DNA of 64,000 nucleotides, from positions 124,001 through 188,000 of the forward strand of contig RCAB01000077.1 in NCBI GenBank assembly GCA_003640385.1, read 5' to 3'. Position 1 is the first letter of the stretch; every line of letters starts with the position of its first letter. Both the position numbers and the translations under genes were made by a program. Origin of the DNA: Setaria digitata. Its lineage: Eukaryota; Nematoda; Chromadorea; Rhabditida; Setariidae. The notes beneath the pieces were generated by a model. The model made no database searches and was not told the origin of the DNA. It saw nothing but the letters and a program-made list of their open reading frames with translations. Positions 1 to 13,132 of the stretch are shown here, piece by piece.

Positions 1-166
1 AGCAGTGATGAAATTGCTGGTCGAAGAATTGAATCGAAATCCCGGAGCAGGTGACGAGCTTAGACCGACGGCAAAAGCAATTATTTTATATGTCGCCATG
101 ATTCCATATCGATTTCCCTCACAGATTAGCACGCAAATTTTGCAATTAAGCACGAACTTTGACTAA
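1..166 (+). CDS. 3' end of an unrecognised protein-coding gene (partial)
   Basis: An open frame enters from the left edge (codons start at base 2) and ends at TAA 164-166. It encodes about 54 residues with an ordered, protein-like composition: a helix-like stretch around MKLLVEELNR, a Gly/Pro turn, then an ILYVAMIPYRFPSQIS stretch before the end. The mixed composition, denser in G and C than the following intergenic DNA, suggests the last exon of a real gene on the plus strand. I do not recognise the family. The rest of the gene is outside the window, so nothing can be said about its length, domains or role. It could also be a chance frame, though the abrupt drop in codon-like composition after base 166 argues against that. 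Confidence 0.55.
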   Translation, partial: AVMKLLVEELNRNPGAGDELRPTAKAIILYVAMIPYRFPSQISTQILQLSTNFD

Positions 167-2290
167 ATGAAGCTTTTCATTACATTTACATTTGTTATGC
201 TTTGTGAGGATTGCTACCAAAAGTTTGCACTGAATGTTCTGAAATAAGAAATCTAAAATTTTACAAGTTAGCTAATCAGCTCATAGAAAGAGATCGCTCA
301 GTAATTTCATGAATTTTGTTGAAGTATAAGTTTTGATCATAACTTTCGTCTTTTCAATTTTATATAAAATTTTCAAACCAGCAACAGTCTGAAAGCTTGG
401 TTAGAATGTTGCAACTAAGAAACTTACGAATATGCCACATTATATTCGGCAAAGTAGTTTTAATACCATAATAATGCTACACTGATATTTAGATAAACAT
501 AACTTTATTTTAAAAATTTCAAGCAACATTACCAACTAAAACTCTTTCTACTTTTAAGATTGCTGATACTAAAAAATTCCAACTGTACAATTTTACAGTT
601 GCAGTTCTCTGTTGAGACCATTCAAATTGCATTGTTAGGTTTACTGCTTATTATTGACGTTTTTCGGATTAGCAATTTGTTTTTTGTTTTTAATTTTTTG
701 ACAAACCAGAGTCAGTGTATTTCAGCGTATTCTCATCTCATACTTGATTTTTAAGTGCGATAAATATGTTCAGTAATAATATAAATATATTGAATTTCTG
801 GGTCTTCGTTTTTGTCGTGAAGTGCTGAGATTTGAAGTCTTTCTAGGATTGTGTTTTTGGAAATAACATCGTCCAGCCGGTTTTTAGAGGGAGGGAACTG
901 AAATGATAGAAGTCGATTCTACAAAATATATAACTCGGAAATATTGAAAGAATATACTAGTTAATTGCTACATGAAATCAAAATGGCAATTGTTTATTCG
1001 TTGATATCCTCTCTTCCATCTTTCCGATTTTTTATCCAGGAGGTTTCCTAATAATTCAGGGATTAACAATCCATTACTTTTCATTGAGAAATGAGTTGGT
1101 ACTCTGAGGTTTTAATTTTTTATTTTTGTTTGGACTTTCCACAGCATCCACTAGTACCACTGCATTTTCACATATTTTTTCTATTTCCGATAACATCGTT
1201 TAAAAGGAAGGTTTCTGTTAATTTTGTGTGTGTGTGTGTGTGTGTGTGTGATTGTATTGAAATTTTTTCCTGAACAGAAAACGATAAAATTTCTAAAAGA
1301 GAAATAAGGTAATGATAGATTTAAGATGACCACTGGAAATTTAGTCGATGTAAGAGTAAAAAGCTGGTAATAAAAGTCATAAAATGTAAAATACTGGGAA
1401 CTTTTGTTTATTGGTTCAAAATACATTAGCGAAATAGTGGAATATGGATGGGAGAGTGAAAAAGGGATTTGAAGTTATCATCTATGATAATGGGGGTATG
1501 GCCTATTTTGATCAGCTTTATATTATGTTGAAATGATGCCAAAACGTATATAATACCGGAAGTTAAGACGATTTTCAAAACTTTTTGTCATGATTAACCG
1601 CTCCATCAAATGTTCTGAAAACTTTTGTTCATATCTTGATTGGTTCAAACATTTCCTCCGGTTTTTCTTTTTCTGTTGGTTTCGTTTTTTAGTTCTCACG
1701 AAGCACTGCCGCAGTTCCAAAACTTTGTAGTCCGTTCAGAATGTCTGGGGAAATTAAATTATGTTCTATCCAATGTTTTACTAATGGTTTCCGAAGGAAC
1801 AATTAAGTCAAACAAAAACGGAAATCGATGGGGACAGTTATCGGAGTTTTTGAATATTCACAGAGAGAAAGTAGATTCTGTTCCTCCTGTGACGTGGTTA
1901 TCTGAATCTTGACAATCGAGCCTGTTATTAGATTATGTAGGGTTTTTGGGAAGGAAAAGCGTGTACAATCGCTCCTATGATTTTTCTAGTCGAATGAATT
2001 AATTGATATGATTTTTGGTTTTCTAAGAAACGGCTGCATCAAATAGAACTAAAGAAATATTTCTTCTGAAGCCATTATTATAACAATTAAAGCCCCATAA
2101 GTTTCGCCTAGATTTCGATTTCGACTGTTTGACCAACAAAATAACAGTGTTACTTTCATATATCGAAATATTTGTCCATCAGAAATCATCAGAATGTGCA
2201 TAGGATTCATTTAGTTAGTGTAGTTCGTCACTTAGTTTCCCATCTTCTTATTACTTTCAAAGATAGTGCAGAAGAAAAAACGGCTCTGAT
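167..2290. other. Intergenic region, A+T rich
   Basis: No supportable gene. The frames here are short and start at TTG or GTG rather than ATG, which is unremarkable in such A+T-rich DNA. It should contain the 3' UTR of the gene ending at 166 and the promoter of the dehydrogenase gene. A TG dinucleotide run lies at 1225-1250. A TTTCAG at about 2295-2300 is a plausible trans-splice or 5' UTR acceptor for the dehydrogenase gene. Confidence 0.6.
1225..1250 (+). repeat. (TG)n microsatellite
   Basis: About 13 uninterrupted TG units between two genes. It makes spurious CVCVCV and THTHTH reading frames. No function is implied. Confidence 0.9.
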
Positions 2291-2358
2291 TATTTCAGAT
2301 TATTGTGGCATTGTCGATCATCGTTAAATATCACCGTTTGTCTAGGACTCAGCGGTGG

Positions 2359-5300
2359 ATGTGCAGAATGTTTACCCTATCGAGAAGCGGTCAACTAATT
2401 GAACGAACTCGGTAAGAAATTCTTCATGTCCATTCAGTTAGTAAATGTTCCAATCAGTCGTTTTTGGTTATCACTTTAAATTTTAATAAATTCAAATTTA
2501 ATAAATTACGATTTCATTTGTCACTGTTTATACTATTAGCATTAGCTAGTGCTTTTCTCTACTTGCCTTGTTCGTAATTTTTCCCGTATATCATAATTCG
2601 TTTAGTTGTCTATTACTTTAGCCAAGTTATCCGATTTTTTGCTGTTGATAAAAAAGCACTGTTTTGGAAAAAACACAGCACATTTCTTCGTGATAACGCC
2701 ATTAGTCGCTGTGATACTGACAGGGAAATTCGTGAGAAGACTGGTATTGTCAACCAGCAAATGCATTTTGTTTAATTCATCCATTTATATCATTGATTCC
2801 AGAAATCATCTTCATTAATTAACAAATTTATTTTAATTTATTTTTGTATGAATGAAATGAGTAAGTAGAATGTTGGAAATGTTGGAATAAATTTGTGGTA
2901 TTACTGAGATTTGGAAGTATAATATTAAGAAAGTCATTTGCAATAATTACAATAAAATATACAGGCATCTCAGTGGAATACCCAACGATGTATTTGCATT
3001 GATTGTCGGTGGTGGTATTGTCGGAGCATCGGTAGCTTACCATTTGACACTTCGTGGTATTCGTGACGTTATTTTGTTGGAAAAGGGAAAATTCGCTACC
3101 GGAACGGCATTTCATTCGGTTTGGTTACTATGTTGCTATTTGCTGTCCGAAAATTAAGGATGTAAAGTATAAAGTGTAACAATCATTCAATTCTACATTC
3201 ATTGTTAGCAATACTTTTGGAGAAATCTTGCTTATGATTCATTACGAAAAGTTTTCATTTTACGAAAATTTTTTTCTCTTCAACTTCAATTAATAAACAA
3301 GTGTTAATTGCATTCAAGGCCTCTGCGTAGTTTTAAGTTCTACAGAGAGGATAATTTATTTCGACTTAAAGATTTTAAGTTACCGTATAATGCTTATTAT
3401 ACGGTAACTTAAAATAAACTTATTATACCGTCATCATAGTTCTGTTTTTGATTTATAGCCAGGTCTGGTTAGCTCTTCACATCCAGTTCATCGTTACAAG
3501 CCGTTTCTTGCATGGTCTGTTGAACTATACGCGCGTCTGGGAGAGGAATTAGGCGAGGTAGTCAGTAAAGTCATTAAAAAATTTCACACATCTGATTTGA
3601 TTTAACACCATAGTTTTTAAATTTACAGATATTTCCATTGCTGTTTTACTTAGAGATGGTATATTATACATAATTTAGAAATTAGAATTCTTTCGTCCTG
3701 GAACGTTAAGACTAGCAACGAATGAGGCGCGTATGGATGAATTTCGGCAGTATACGTCTCGGGATTACTTTCAGGTACTTTATTTCTCGATTACAAGTCT
3801 GTGTTGATTGGATCGTTTCAAAGACTCAACTAGATTCTGCTTCATATCCATTTTGTTCTTATCAAAATTACAGTTCTAAGTAATCTGTAATATCAAATAT
3901 TAAAGATGATTCGGATTAACAGATTATTTAATTTTTATCTAAAAAAAGTTTTTAACTATATTATATCTAAATTAGTGTGACTATTTTTGAAATATTGTCG
4001 TACTTTGGCTTTTCCATCTAGTTTTGCAGAAAGGTGATGTGGCTAAAACAACACTAATTGATGCCAAGGAGGTTAAGAAGTTGGCACCTATTCTGGATAC
4101 GAAAACTGTATTGGGAGCTTTATATACCTCAGGAGACGGTTACATAGACGGCCAGAAACTGGCACGTACTCTGGCTAAAGGTGCTGAAAATCGTGGTGCC
4201 ATACTTGTTGAACAATGTCCAAAAATCAAAGCAGTGGAGGAGGGAAAAACTGATTGGGTGGTGAAGTTTGATGACGGTAGTCAAATACGAACACGAAATA
4301 TTGTGAATGCAGCAGGTGAAAGAATTTATTGCTAGTCTTAGTTGAAGTGATCGAAGTTAAACTATTGGATATTATATTTAATAGATATTCTTACGTTAAA
4401 GTTTTTCAGCGTCCTGAGTGCATGAAAATCAAGATGTTAGTGCATTGTATTTTATAGTATAAATGATTTTATTTTTTTTTTATATTCAGTTTTAGAGTTT
4501 TGTGTGAAGTAATACTTGATTCTGCAGAAGTGGGAGCAGAAGGCTTATTAATCTTAGCAGAACCTAGCAAGATTTTTATGGGTTTCATCCTTTTGACTTG
4601 AGGAGATTTTCAGGTCTGTGGGCTCGAGAATTTGGACGTTTGACTAATTTGGACATACCGCTTGTAATAGTCGAACACCAGTATGCACACATTGGTCCTT
4701 TACCAGAGGTAAAAATTCTTTCTGAAAATGTATTCAGGAAACTTTCTAAAAAATTTTTTGTAAGTTTTGAAACAGTTTGAGAAAGTTAAAAGACTTTTTT
4801 ATTCAAGTAAAACAAAAATTGCTCAACTGTAATACAGAAACAACGTAGATTGATATGTTTATCAAATATGTTTCGTCACGTTTCTGATTAGAAAATCAGT
4901 GCATTGTTCTCTTTGAAATAGGTGGAATCGTTGGTAGATTTGCCGGCTATTGTGGATCATGAAAGTACATTTTATTTACACAGAGCTAATGACCGTGTTT
5001 TATTTGGTGGTTTCGAACAAAAACCTTCAGATGTTGTTATACGGGAAGATTGGATTGACCATATGCCAGAAGGTATATGTTACTGTTAACTTTTGTGTGC
5101 TTTAAAAGTAAGTCTTTGTCTGCTTTTATTTGAATTCGAGTTAACTTGAAATGAAATGAATTTAGCCTCTTTGAAATCTGCAAGCGCCGTACAAAAGATA
5201 AAGAATTCCTTTCCCCTCTTTTACCTTAAAACTTGTTTGACCAAGTTTTTTTAGTTGACCTTGTAGCAAGATTATTTTGGATATCGTGAGAGCTTAATTT

Positions 5301-8300
5301 TCATGCTGTGTAAATCTTGCAGAGGTGGCAGGCAAAATTAACTATGTACAAGGTTTATTTGTTATAGTCCCTATAGGAGAAGTAGAACGTGCAATCTTTT
5401 TTCTGAATCGCTTAATCACGTCTATCATTTCCTTTCTTTTTTTTTAAGAAAAAAAGAAGTGAAGAGAAGAACAATAAGTGAAATTTCGTAATAAATCCTT
5501 ACTTCATTTTCTGCGGGAGAGTATTTGCTTACTGAGTTTTTAATTTACTATTCGCCAAATTATTTAACAATATTGAATTTCTTCAGAAGTGGTTATTGAA
5601 CCAGATTTCAAGCGTCTGGGGGGAGCTTATGATCATGCATGTAACCTTATTCCTTGTTTGCGTGGTATTAATGTTGATGCTCAGGCATCTGCTGTTACTA
5701 TGATGGCTGATGGTTATCCTCTTGTTGGGCCTATTAATCATAAACAAAACTATTGGCTTCAGGTTCACTCCTATTTGTATTTAATGTTCACTTAGATTTT
5801 TGGCAAAGTTGGTAATGTTCACTTTCATCAAGAATAAAGAATGTTTTATATGGAGATATAAATTTCATCGAAGCGATTAAATAATTCATCGTTAGGTCGG
5901 GTATTTTGATGGTATTTCGAGTGGTGGTGGAATGGGAAAGTATTTGGCAGATTGGATAATCGATGGTGAGCCTCCTTCTGAGCTGTTTGATACCGATGCC
6001 AACAGGTATGGTTTAGTACATAAAAATTTATGAATCGCTACAAACGGAAGATCTATTATTTATGAGGTTCTTGAGTTGAAACATCTTCGAATCGATTTGC
6101 ACAGTGTTAAAAAATGTAAATTTGCCCAGTTTTTTTTTTTTTTTGCCTCTTCATGTGGTATATTCTAAAGGAGTTCAACTGAATGCATTTCTCACTTGTT
6201 CTCCTTTTTCGTTTTAGGAGTACCACAGTTTTACATTTTGATTAGTTTAATAATTACATTGGGTCAGTATTACGAGTGGTTTCTCTCATCTCTTTTTGAA
6301 ATTGTTCCTTTTGCTATTATTTCATTTGAGATTTGATCGCTGGGTAACGCGGGATTACATAATCGACAAATGTCGCGAAACGTATTCTATGTTTTACAAT
6401 TGGTCATACAAGAATCGGCTAATCGGACGACCCACAGGGCGTGTAAGTGGAATTTATGGACGTTTGCAGAAGGAAGGATGCTTTTATTTGTTCCGTGCAG
6501 GTTGGGAGGTAATTTTATCGTATATATTATATTAATTTACATTTTACTATTCGTCTCACTTCGATTTGTTACAGTTTTTTAATATGTATATTTGATCGTA
6601 GTTAATAATACAAAACTGAGACTTGTTAGAATACTTTATTGCGGGGTGAGTGGGGCAGTTGTTAAGACAAAAATTATGCAATCGAAGGTGATGATCGTAA
6701 TTCTCTAAAAGTATGCATAATTCTGTTGGACAGCAGATATGGTATTGTTAAGAGATAATGTACTGGTTTGTTTTTTTCTTTTTGACAAGGAGTCGGGAAA
6801 CTACCCCTCAGATGGTCGATTTACAGAAAGTAAACAGCTATTTTTGTGCAGGTCGCAGAATCATTTGCTGCTGAGTACAAAGATAAACTGCCAAATATGA
6901 TACGTGAATATCAGATGGTATCTGATAAATGTGGTGTTATTGACTTGTCGTGGCGTGGCAAAATCGAAGTTGTCTTCTTTTCTTTTATTCACTAAGTGTT
7001 AATTCCGTCTTTTTTTCATGAGGCTCTTGATGGTCAGCATTAGAAGTAGTCTGAACTTTAAAAAGCCAAATTAACCTAATTTTCATAGAAAATCAAAAGA
7101 AAATGTTAAGGTCTTCGAAATCTTTGGAACAGAATACGACGGGAAAGTTTTCAAGAAAAAAATTAGGGAAATTGAGTAATTGTAGGGCATTTCATCCATT
7201 AAATTAATGGAAAATCGTTTCTTCCTTTTTCTTCTCGAAAATATTGTTTTCTAGGTACGTGGCAGGGATTCTGAAAAGTTATTGAATTACGTGCTCACGA
7301 ACAAGGCACCTTCACTGGGAGAAGTATCGTCGGGGTTAATGCTGACGAAGAAAGGAAATATTTTTGGGTCACTGGAACTTTTCCACCATGACCAGTACAG
7401 GTGCCTCTGCAATAGTTGATTATAGCAAAATCATCAGAATGAGATTTTTGTTAGCGTCTGTTGTGCTATAAAAATTGTTTTTCAATTGAACAAGTTTGCA
7501 GCTGTAAGTTTTGCATTACAAATAGGTTTTTAGACCTGAAACATTGCAGATCGGAATTTATACTTTTAACTGATCCAGAACGAGAATCTCGTGAACTGAA
7601 CTGGTTAAAGAAAGCTGCAGTTGAGATAGACGCTAGCGTAGAAATAACCGGTGTAAGTGAATATCTGGCTTCGCTTGCTGTTGTTGGCCCAAAAAGTCGA
7701 GAAGTAAGTTCCTTCTTTCTCTTTATCAATCATAAAGTTCAATCAAATTACTGGTAGGTTGATTTTAGTTTATCTGTTTTTTTTTCACTTCATTTTGTTG
7801 GAATTATCTTTTGCTGTTGTTTAAAATATATTATGAGTAGCCTACTAAAATATTCTGGATGACAGGATGACACTTAAAGTTTCAAATTATATCATTCATG
7901 AAATGGTTAAGGAGAATATATATATGATCATGTGTTGAGTTTAAGATCATTCGTATGAACATATATATGTATGAATAATTCGAAATGTGGAAAAATGTTT
8001 ATGTATGAGCTTGAAAATTTAGGTCCTTGAAGAACTAACGAAATCGGAGTTAGATTTTAAGCAAAGCGCTGCTCGATTAATGAGACTTGGCTCAGTACCG
8101 GTTATTGCAGTTCGTACTACTAGTGCTACGGGGCAACTTTCGTATGAACTCTATCATAACAGGTTTAATATAAATGGAACATTACTATCTATAAAATTAA
8201 GTCGATACTTCATTGATCTTAAACTTATTTAAAACTTTGATTGTGGGAGTTCAATTGCACTTAATTGTTTTAACATCTGGTTTTCGATTAAACTGTATCA

Positions 8301-9892
8301 GAGATGAGTGTGCATTCAGTTCATCATTGATGATGACGGAGAGAGATATCAATTTCTCAAAATGTGAATTCTTAACTGTGTATCTTATCTATAGTACCGA
8401 TTTATTTTCAGAGGTGATACACTGGGACTTTATGACGCTTTGATAGAGGTTGGTAAAAATTATGGAATTGTTAATTTCGGTCAAAGCACATTAAATATGA
8501 TGCGAATTGAAAATGGATATAAAATTTGGGGTAGAGAAGTAAGTTGTTTGCCTGTCTTTTCTTCGTACTGCATAAAATTATCTGTACATTATTTCTAGCA
8601 CTCTTATGATGCTCTTTGATGTACGACTTATGCAGTGCCTATCCACTGTTTCATAAAATATTTTTTTAGGATGCTTTTTTAATATAACACCAAAAATATG
8701 TATTTATACGCAATGTAATTTATTCTTAATGATTTCTACCGTGCAGCTTACACTAAATACAAACCCTTACGAATGTGGACTGAGCCAGATGGTAGATCTA
8801 AACAAGGAGAACTTTATTGGGAAAACATCATGCTCAGAGTTGTCGCAGAAGCAATGGGATCGAAAGCAGGTATTTTCAAATTTCGCACGCAACGAATTTG
8901 CAGGCTTTGTTTGAAGCTAGTGCAATCGGCTATTGTAGTGCGAATGTAATGCGAATCATCTAAAATATATGTTGTATATTTTAAAGAATTTTTGGCAAGA
9001 ATAAAAAAATGAAAGGGAAGAATATTAAGAATATACTTATTGCAGTCATCCTTTAAAAACTTGGAAATATCAGAAGTGAGATGTATTGGTTCCAAAAGTA
9101 GTTTCCAAAAACCTTCCCTTTTCGGAACTGGCTTTAAAAGCACTATTTCCAAGTCTTTCATACCAGAAACCGGACAGTAGTACGGAATAAAATAAAGCTT
9201 TTGCAGCACATCTGATTCGTTTTATTCTGAAATACGAAACTTCAGGTGCTTTTGGTTTGCGAACCGCTTACTGAGGCTCAAGAATGGAGAATGATACCAA
9301 AAAGGATGGAAGTGATTCGTAAGGAAGGCTCAGAAGATGTAAGCTGCCAGTTTTTCTGTATAAGGCTTCAGATATCCCTACGAGTTATGTTCGTTATTGA
9401 AATACCATTATATTTTTAGCGAGTAGGACAAATAACATCGGGTACGTTTAGTGTTCGCCTTCATCGACCGCTTGCTTTCGCCTGGGTGCATTCGGATATC
9501 ACTCCTGAGGATAAGGTTTGCTCTTCATTCCTTTTGAAACGTATGTGAAAAATGGTTTGTATGCTATGATGATTTTTAGTATAGTGAGTTGCGGAACTTA
9601 CTTGCTTTACCATACGCTTAGACTACTTCGATAATAAACATGTACTCGGTGAACAATACTTTTTTCTCGATAATCCCATCCAGTTTTATTAGGGTTTTTT
9701 TTTTTTTTTTTTTTACATGAGTGTATATTCAGCCCCAAGAGTCAGTTCAACTTATCAAAGCATTTCTGATTAAATTATTTATAGCTGCTCATTGATATCG
9801 GTGGATCACAGGTAAAAGGCAGAATTCACACAGGCTCTACGGTATGTGACATTGAGGAAGCCGAAATTGCTGAGGACACAGCATCTCGTTGA
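2359..9892 (+). CDS. Mitochondrial dimethylglycine/sarcosine dehydrogenase-family flavoprotein (19 exons)
   Basis: Coding exons: 2359-2411, 2965-3118, 3459-3557, 3679-3774, 4030-4315, 4614-4708, 4922-5072, 5587-5762, 5896-6005, 6331-6508, 6852-6968, 7255-7400, 7550-7703, 8023-8162, 8412-8538, 8747-8869, 9246-9338, 9420-9515, 9785-9892. All phases agree, giving 833 aa, close to vertebrate DMGDH. Residues 1-22 are Arg-rich without acids, like a mitochondrial presequence. GGGIVG (33-38) is the FAD dinucleotide-binding motif, and His68 in AFHS sits where the family attaches FAD covalently. The DAO-type oxidase half is followed by the folate-binding aminomethyltransferase (GCV_T) half. Family members oxidise N-methyl groups of dimethylglycine or sarcosine and pass the one-carbon unit to tetrahydrofolate. 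DMGDH, SARDH and the non-enzymatic PDPR share this architecture; the retained His favours an enzyme, but substrate cannot be told. Some donors are weak, such as GTTGTC after 6968. Confidence 0.93.
3373..3414. repeat. Perfect 19-bp inverted repeat (hairpin) in intron 2 of the dehydrogenase gene
   Basis: The left arm 3373-3391 is the exact reverse complement of 3396-3414, with a 4-base loop GCTT (3392-3395). A further partial match to the right arm (TTATTATACCGT) follows at 3419-3430. It could be the remnant of a small inverted-repeat element or a structured intronic RNA. Confidence 0.9.
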
Positions 9893-11038
9893 TCTTAGTA
9901 GCATAGTAAGTTAAAGAGATAAAATCAATAAGTTATGTCACAATAATAAGAAGAAAAAAGGAACTGTTCAAATTTAAACCTTTATTCAGAAAAAACATTC
10001 AAGCAGTGTTTTCAACAAGACCGTTGGGAATGATACAATTTCCAGTAAACAAATTTACCATAAAATTTTGATAACTGAATGGAAGAAATTCTAGAGCAGT
10101 TATGAAACTAAATTTTGTTTCTGATCCTGCCTAGTTAGCGATGTGTAGCAGTTTTATTTTCATCCTTGCAAGAAGATACTGGGATATTATCAGCATGCAA
10201 AATCGTGATAAAGAACAATTATACGAAGTTAGTATTAAATATATTAAATATGTTTTAAAGGGACATCAATTTCAGAAGAGCTATTGGTAAATTAACGAAA
10301 GTATATAAAAAGGCTAGGTGGCAATGAGCTAGCAGAAAACTGTGAGGAAGAAACTATCTATTGAACTGCGAAAATCATTTATTTAGTCATGGGTAGTCGG
10401 AGTTTTAGAAGTATATATGCATAAAAAAATACACCAGTAGTAAGAATAGTTGAAGTCTAAATTAGTGGACTTTTTCATTTTAATTAAGATAAAGAGCAAA
10501 GAAAGTACAGAAAGAATTGATAACAATGAATTTATTCTTTGCTTCCAGTAGTTCTTCACTACTGCATAATATGTCACATCGTCCAATGATCATTTTTTTT
10601 GTTCTGCATTATGGTTGAATCATTTTGTAGAACTCAATAATTTCGAAGCTCTATCAAATAAATAACACATTCCTCTCCTCAATATTTAAAGTAATGTGAG
10701 ATAACTAGAAAATTTCTTTTTATTTATTAAATTAGTTTTGGTGAAATGCTGCTGATATTTCAAGTACAATATTTTAGTATCTGCCATCTGTCGATGCTAG
10801 AAATTTTATGAGAGTGATCGCTACGAATGTTTGAAAAATATGCGAAATTAGAAGACATAGAGCACTCTCTTAATGTGGCTTTCTACATTGGCAGATGCTT
10901 ACTTTTTTTTAAGGTTTGAAATATGTTTGGAGAGTATTTAACATTTTTGCTGGAATCCTTTTTTGATGTTCTTGATATTACATTTAAAAAAAAGTGTTGA
11001 TATTAGTTAGCGCCATATAACTATAAAAGTTAAAAAAG
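9893..11038. other. Convergent intergenic region
   Basis: Lies between the stop codons of the dehydrogenase (+) and PAXT-1 (-), so it should hold both 3' UTRs and poly(A) sites. I see no third gene. Frames here, including a hydrophobic one at 10383-10586 on minus, have no family resemblance and no splice support. Confidence 0.55.
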
Positions 11039-13132
11039 CTAACTGAGTATATATCCACTATTACTTGGAATAAGTTCGAAATCAAATTCACTAAGTCTTT
11101 GGATAACCAAAGCAGCCAAGTCTTCCTTCCGTTCTTTTTCCCGACTTTTCGTGCATTCGCCTTTCCGTAACACAGCGCTTGCCAGCTGAACATTTAGCGC
11201 ATTTATCGATATTTTTTGTTCCCATCTGGAATAATGTAAATTTATATATTAAAATTTCGACTTCTAATCAAAACGAGAATATATACCCGGTTCCGCGTTC
11301 GGTCACATATCGCAAAGGCATCCGAACTATGCGTAGACCACTTTCCAATTTATCAAATGCAGTACCATTAGTGGGCATCACTTTAACAGCCAATTTCAAC
11401 TGATCCACAACATAAGACGTATAAAAATTTGCTGGGCCACAATTACCTTTCCAAGATTCAAATTTACCACCTTTTGCGCGTACTTCTCTATCTTCCTGCA
11501 ACACTATTAGTGAATTAACTTCAAGCGATAGAAGGAGAAATGACCAAAATAGGGAGTCATGAGTAATGTTTTATTTTTCTTTATTACAGATGGAGATGAT
11601 GCATAAAACAGTGGTACCTTGAATTCTTGAATCTCAAAAAAAAAAAGAAAAACGTTTCGTACAATGTAATTCTGCACTAGGTGTTATGGAAATGGCAATT
11701 TCGCTGACATCTCATTTTTCAGTGTCCATGGTAGCAAAAATCATACCCTTGACAAGGAGGCTAAGGCAGCCGCTGCAGCAAAATTTTTTGCATCGTTGTC
11801 ATTCCATGCAGGCAAAATTCCTTCCAGAACAGTGACATCGTTCACAAGAAGTGCTGATTTGCCATTTTCTAGATTTTTCAATTCCCACTTATACTTGAGT
11901 CGTGATGTTAGCTGATTCAGTGATATGAGCGGTTCAGTCCCCTTTTCAAGAACTGTCAGCTGTGCTCTTATTAACATAAAACTCTAAAACAAAACTTATT
12001 CTTGATAATAGTAAACATCGAAATAATAGATTAGCGCACTGTGTCAAAAGGCTTAATCATTCCATGTCAATTCAGCATTTGAAAGTTAGAACACTCGACG
12101 CTTATCTTTTTGAATGAAAATTGAAAAATCACAAACCTTCCTTTTCAAAGCGCATGGTGAATCTTCACTAATACCAGTACCACTTTTCAAGTCAAACTTC
12201 GACTTCTTGGGAGCAGGCATTTTAACATTTTCTCGCTCAAAAGTTCGTTTAGAGCCCTAGGGAAGTTTACAAAGCACGATATTAAGAATGGATTTGACTT
12301 GGTCACATCTTTTTTTTCGGTTTTTAAAAGATAAATCTGAAGATAAATTTTCCTTAAACTAATAACAGTTTATCCCCTTATTTTTCACTTAACCATAGAT
12401 TTCGATTTCAAATCAAAAAAGTTTATTTAAAAATCACCGCAACATATATCAGATTTGAGAAAAATAACCTTAGGCGCTTCGCATAACCCTGAACCCATTT
12501 CTTTGACTGTCTTCATTAATTCCTGGTTGTACCTGAAATCAGGTTTTATATCTAGATTACTGTCTCTCTTCGTTTGTTAAATGTTTTTCTAATCGATATA
12601 TGGACAGAGAAAGCCGTTTGCAATTTTACCCGCAAATGTTGGCTTCCTTCTTAAAGGACAAAATGCTAAGAAATAATGGAGAGATTTAAAAGTTTACCGA
12701 AAAACTGATTTCTAATAAAAAAAAAATGTTGGATTTCTCATCCGAAAAGAGGCTAACGTTTTCTACTTTTGCAGTTTTGCGGTTTTTTAAAAAATGCTAA
12801 GGTAAAGTTATATCAGACTGAATACACACAGTTAGCTATCTTAATTCCTATACGCCACTTTTACAAATCCCACCACCTCAGCAAGCGGAAGCGGCTCCCC
12901 TCACCAATCATTTTATTAATATTAAAACTTAATGGCGTTAATGAGGAAGTAAAACTTACGTGCAACCGAGCGAGATCATATTACAGAAAATTTGCGCAAG
13001 ACATAAAAGACGATTTTTTGGATAGTCAGCCATGTGTCGTTCAATAAACATCCTTCGTAATTTCCACTGTTCATCACTTTCATGTACCGCTCTTAGACGA
13101 TCCAAACTGCTCTCGTCTAAGAATTCATCCAT
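11039..13132 (-). CDS. paxt-1: PAXT-1-like XRN2-binding (XTBD) protein
   Basis: Exons in transcript order: 13132-12960, 12532-12469, 12256-12137, 11983-11747, 11495-11287, 11225-11039; phases agree, 329 aa. Residues about 20-75 carry the XTBD signature: a W, then RRMF, then LLCLAQIFCNMISLGCTYN. This domain occurs in CDKN2AIP, NKRF and C. elegans PAXT-1, where it binds and stabilises the nuclear 5'-3' exoribonuclease XRN2. A basic PAPKKSKFD segment in exon 3 looks like a nuclear localisation signal. The rest (exons 4-6) has an alternating helix/strand pattern ending in a charged helical tail; an RNA-binding fold is possible but not proven from sequence alone. The ATG lies 14 bases after TTTTTCAG, a likely trans-splice acceptor. 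The role in nuclear RNA decay is inferred from the family. Confidence 0.88.

Noticed and set aside
1640..1912. 90-codon frame with a signal-peptide-like start
   Set aside because: Its first codon is TTG, not ATG, and there is no splice or homology support.
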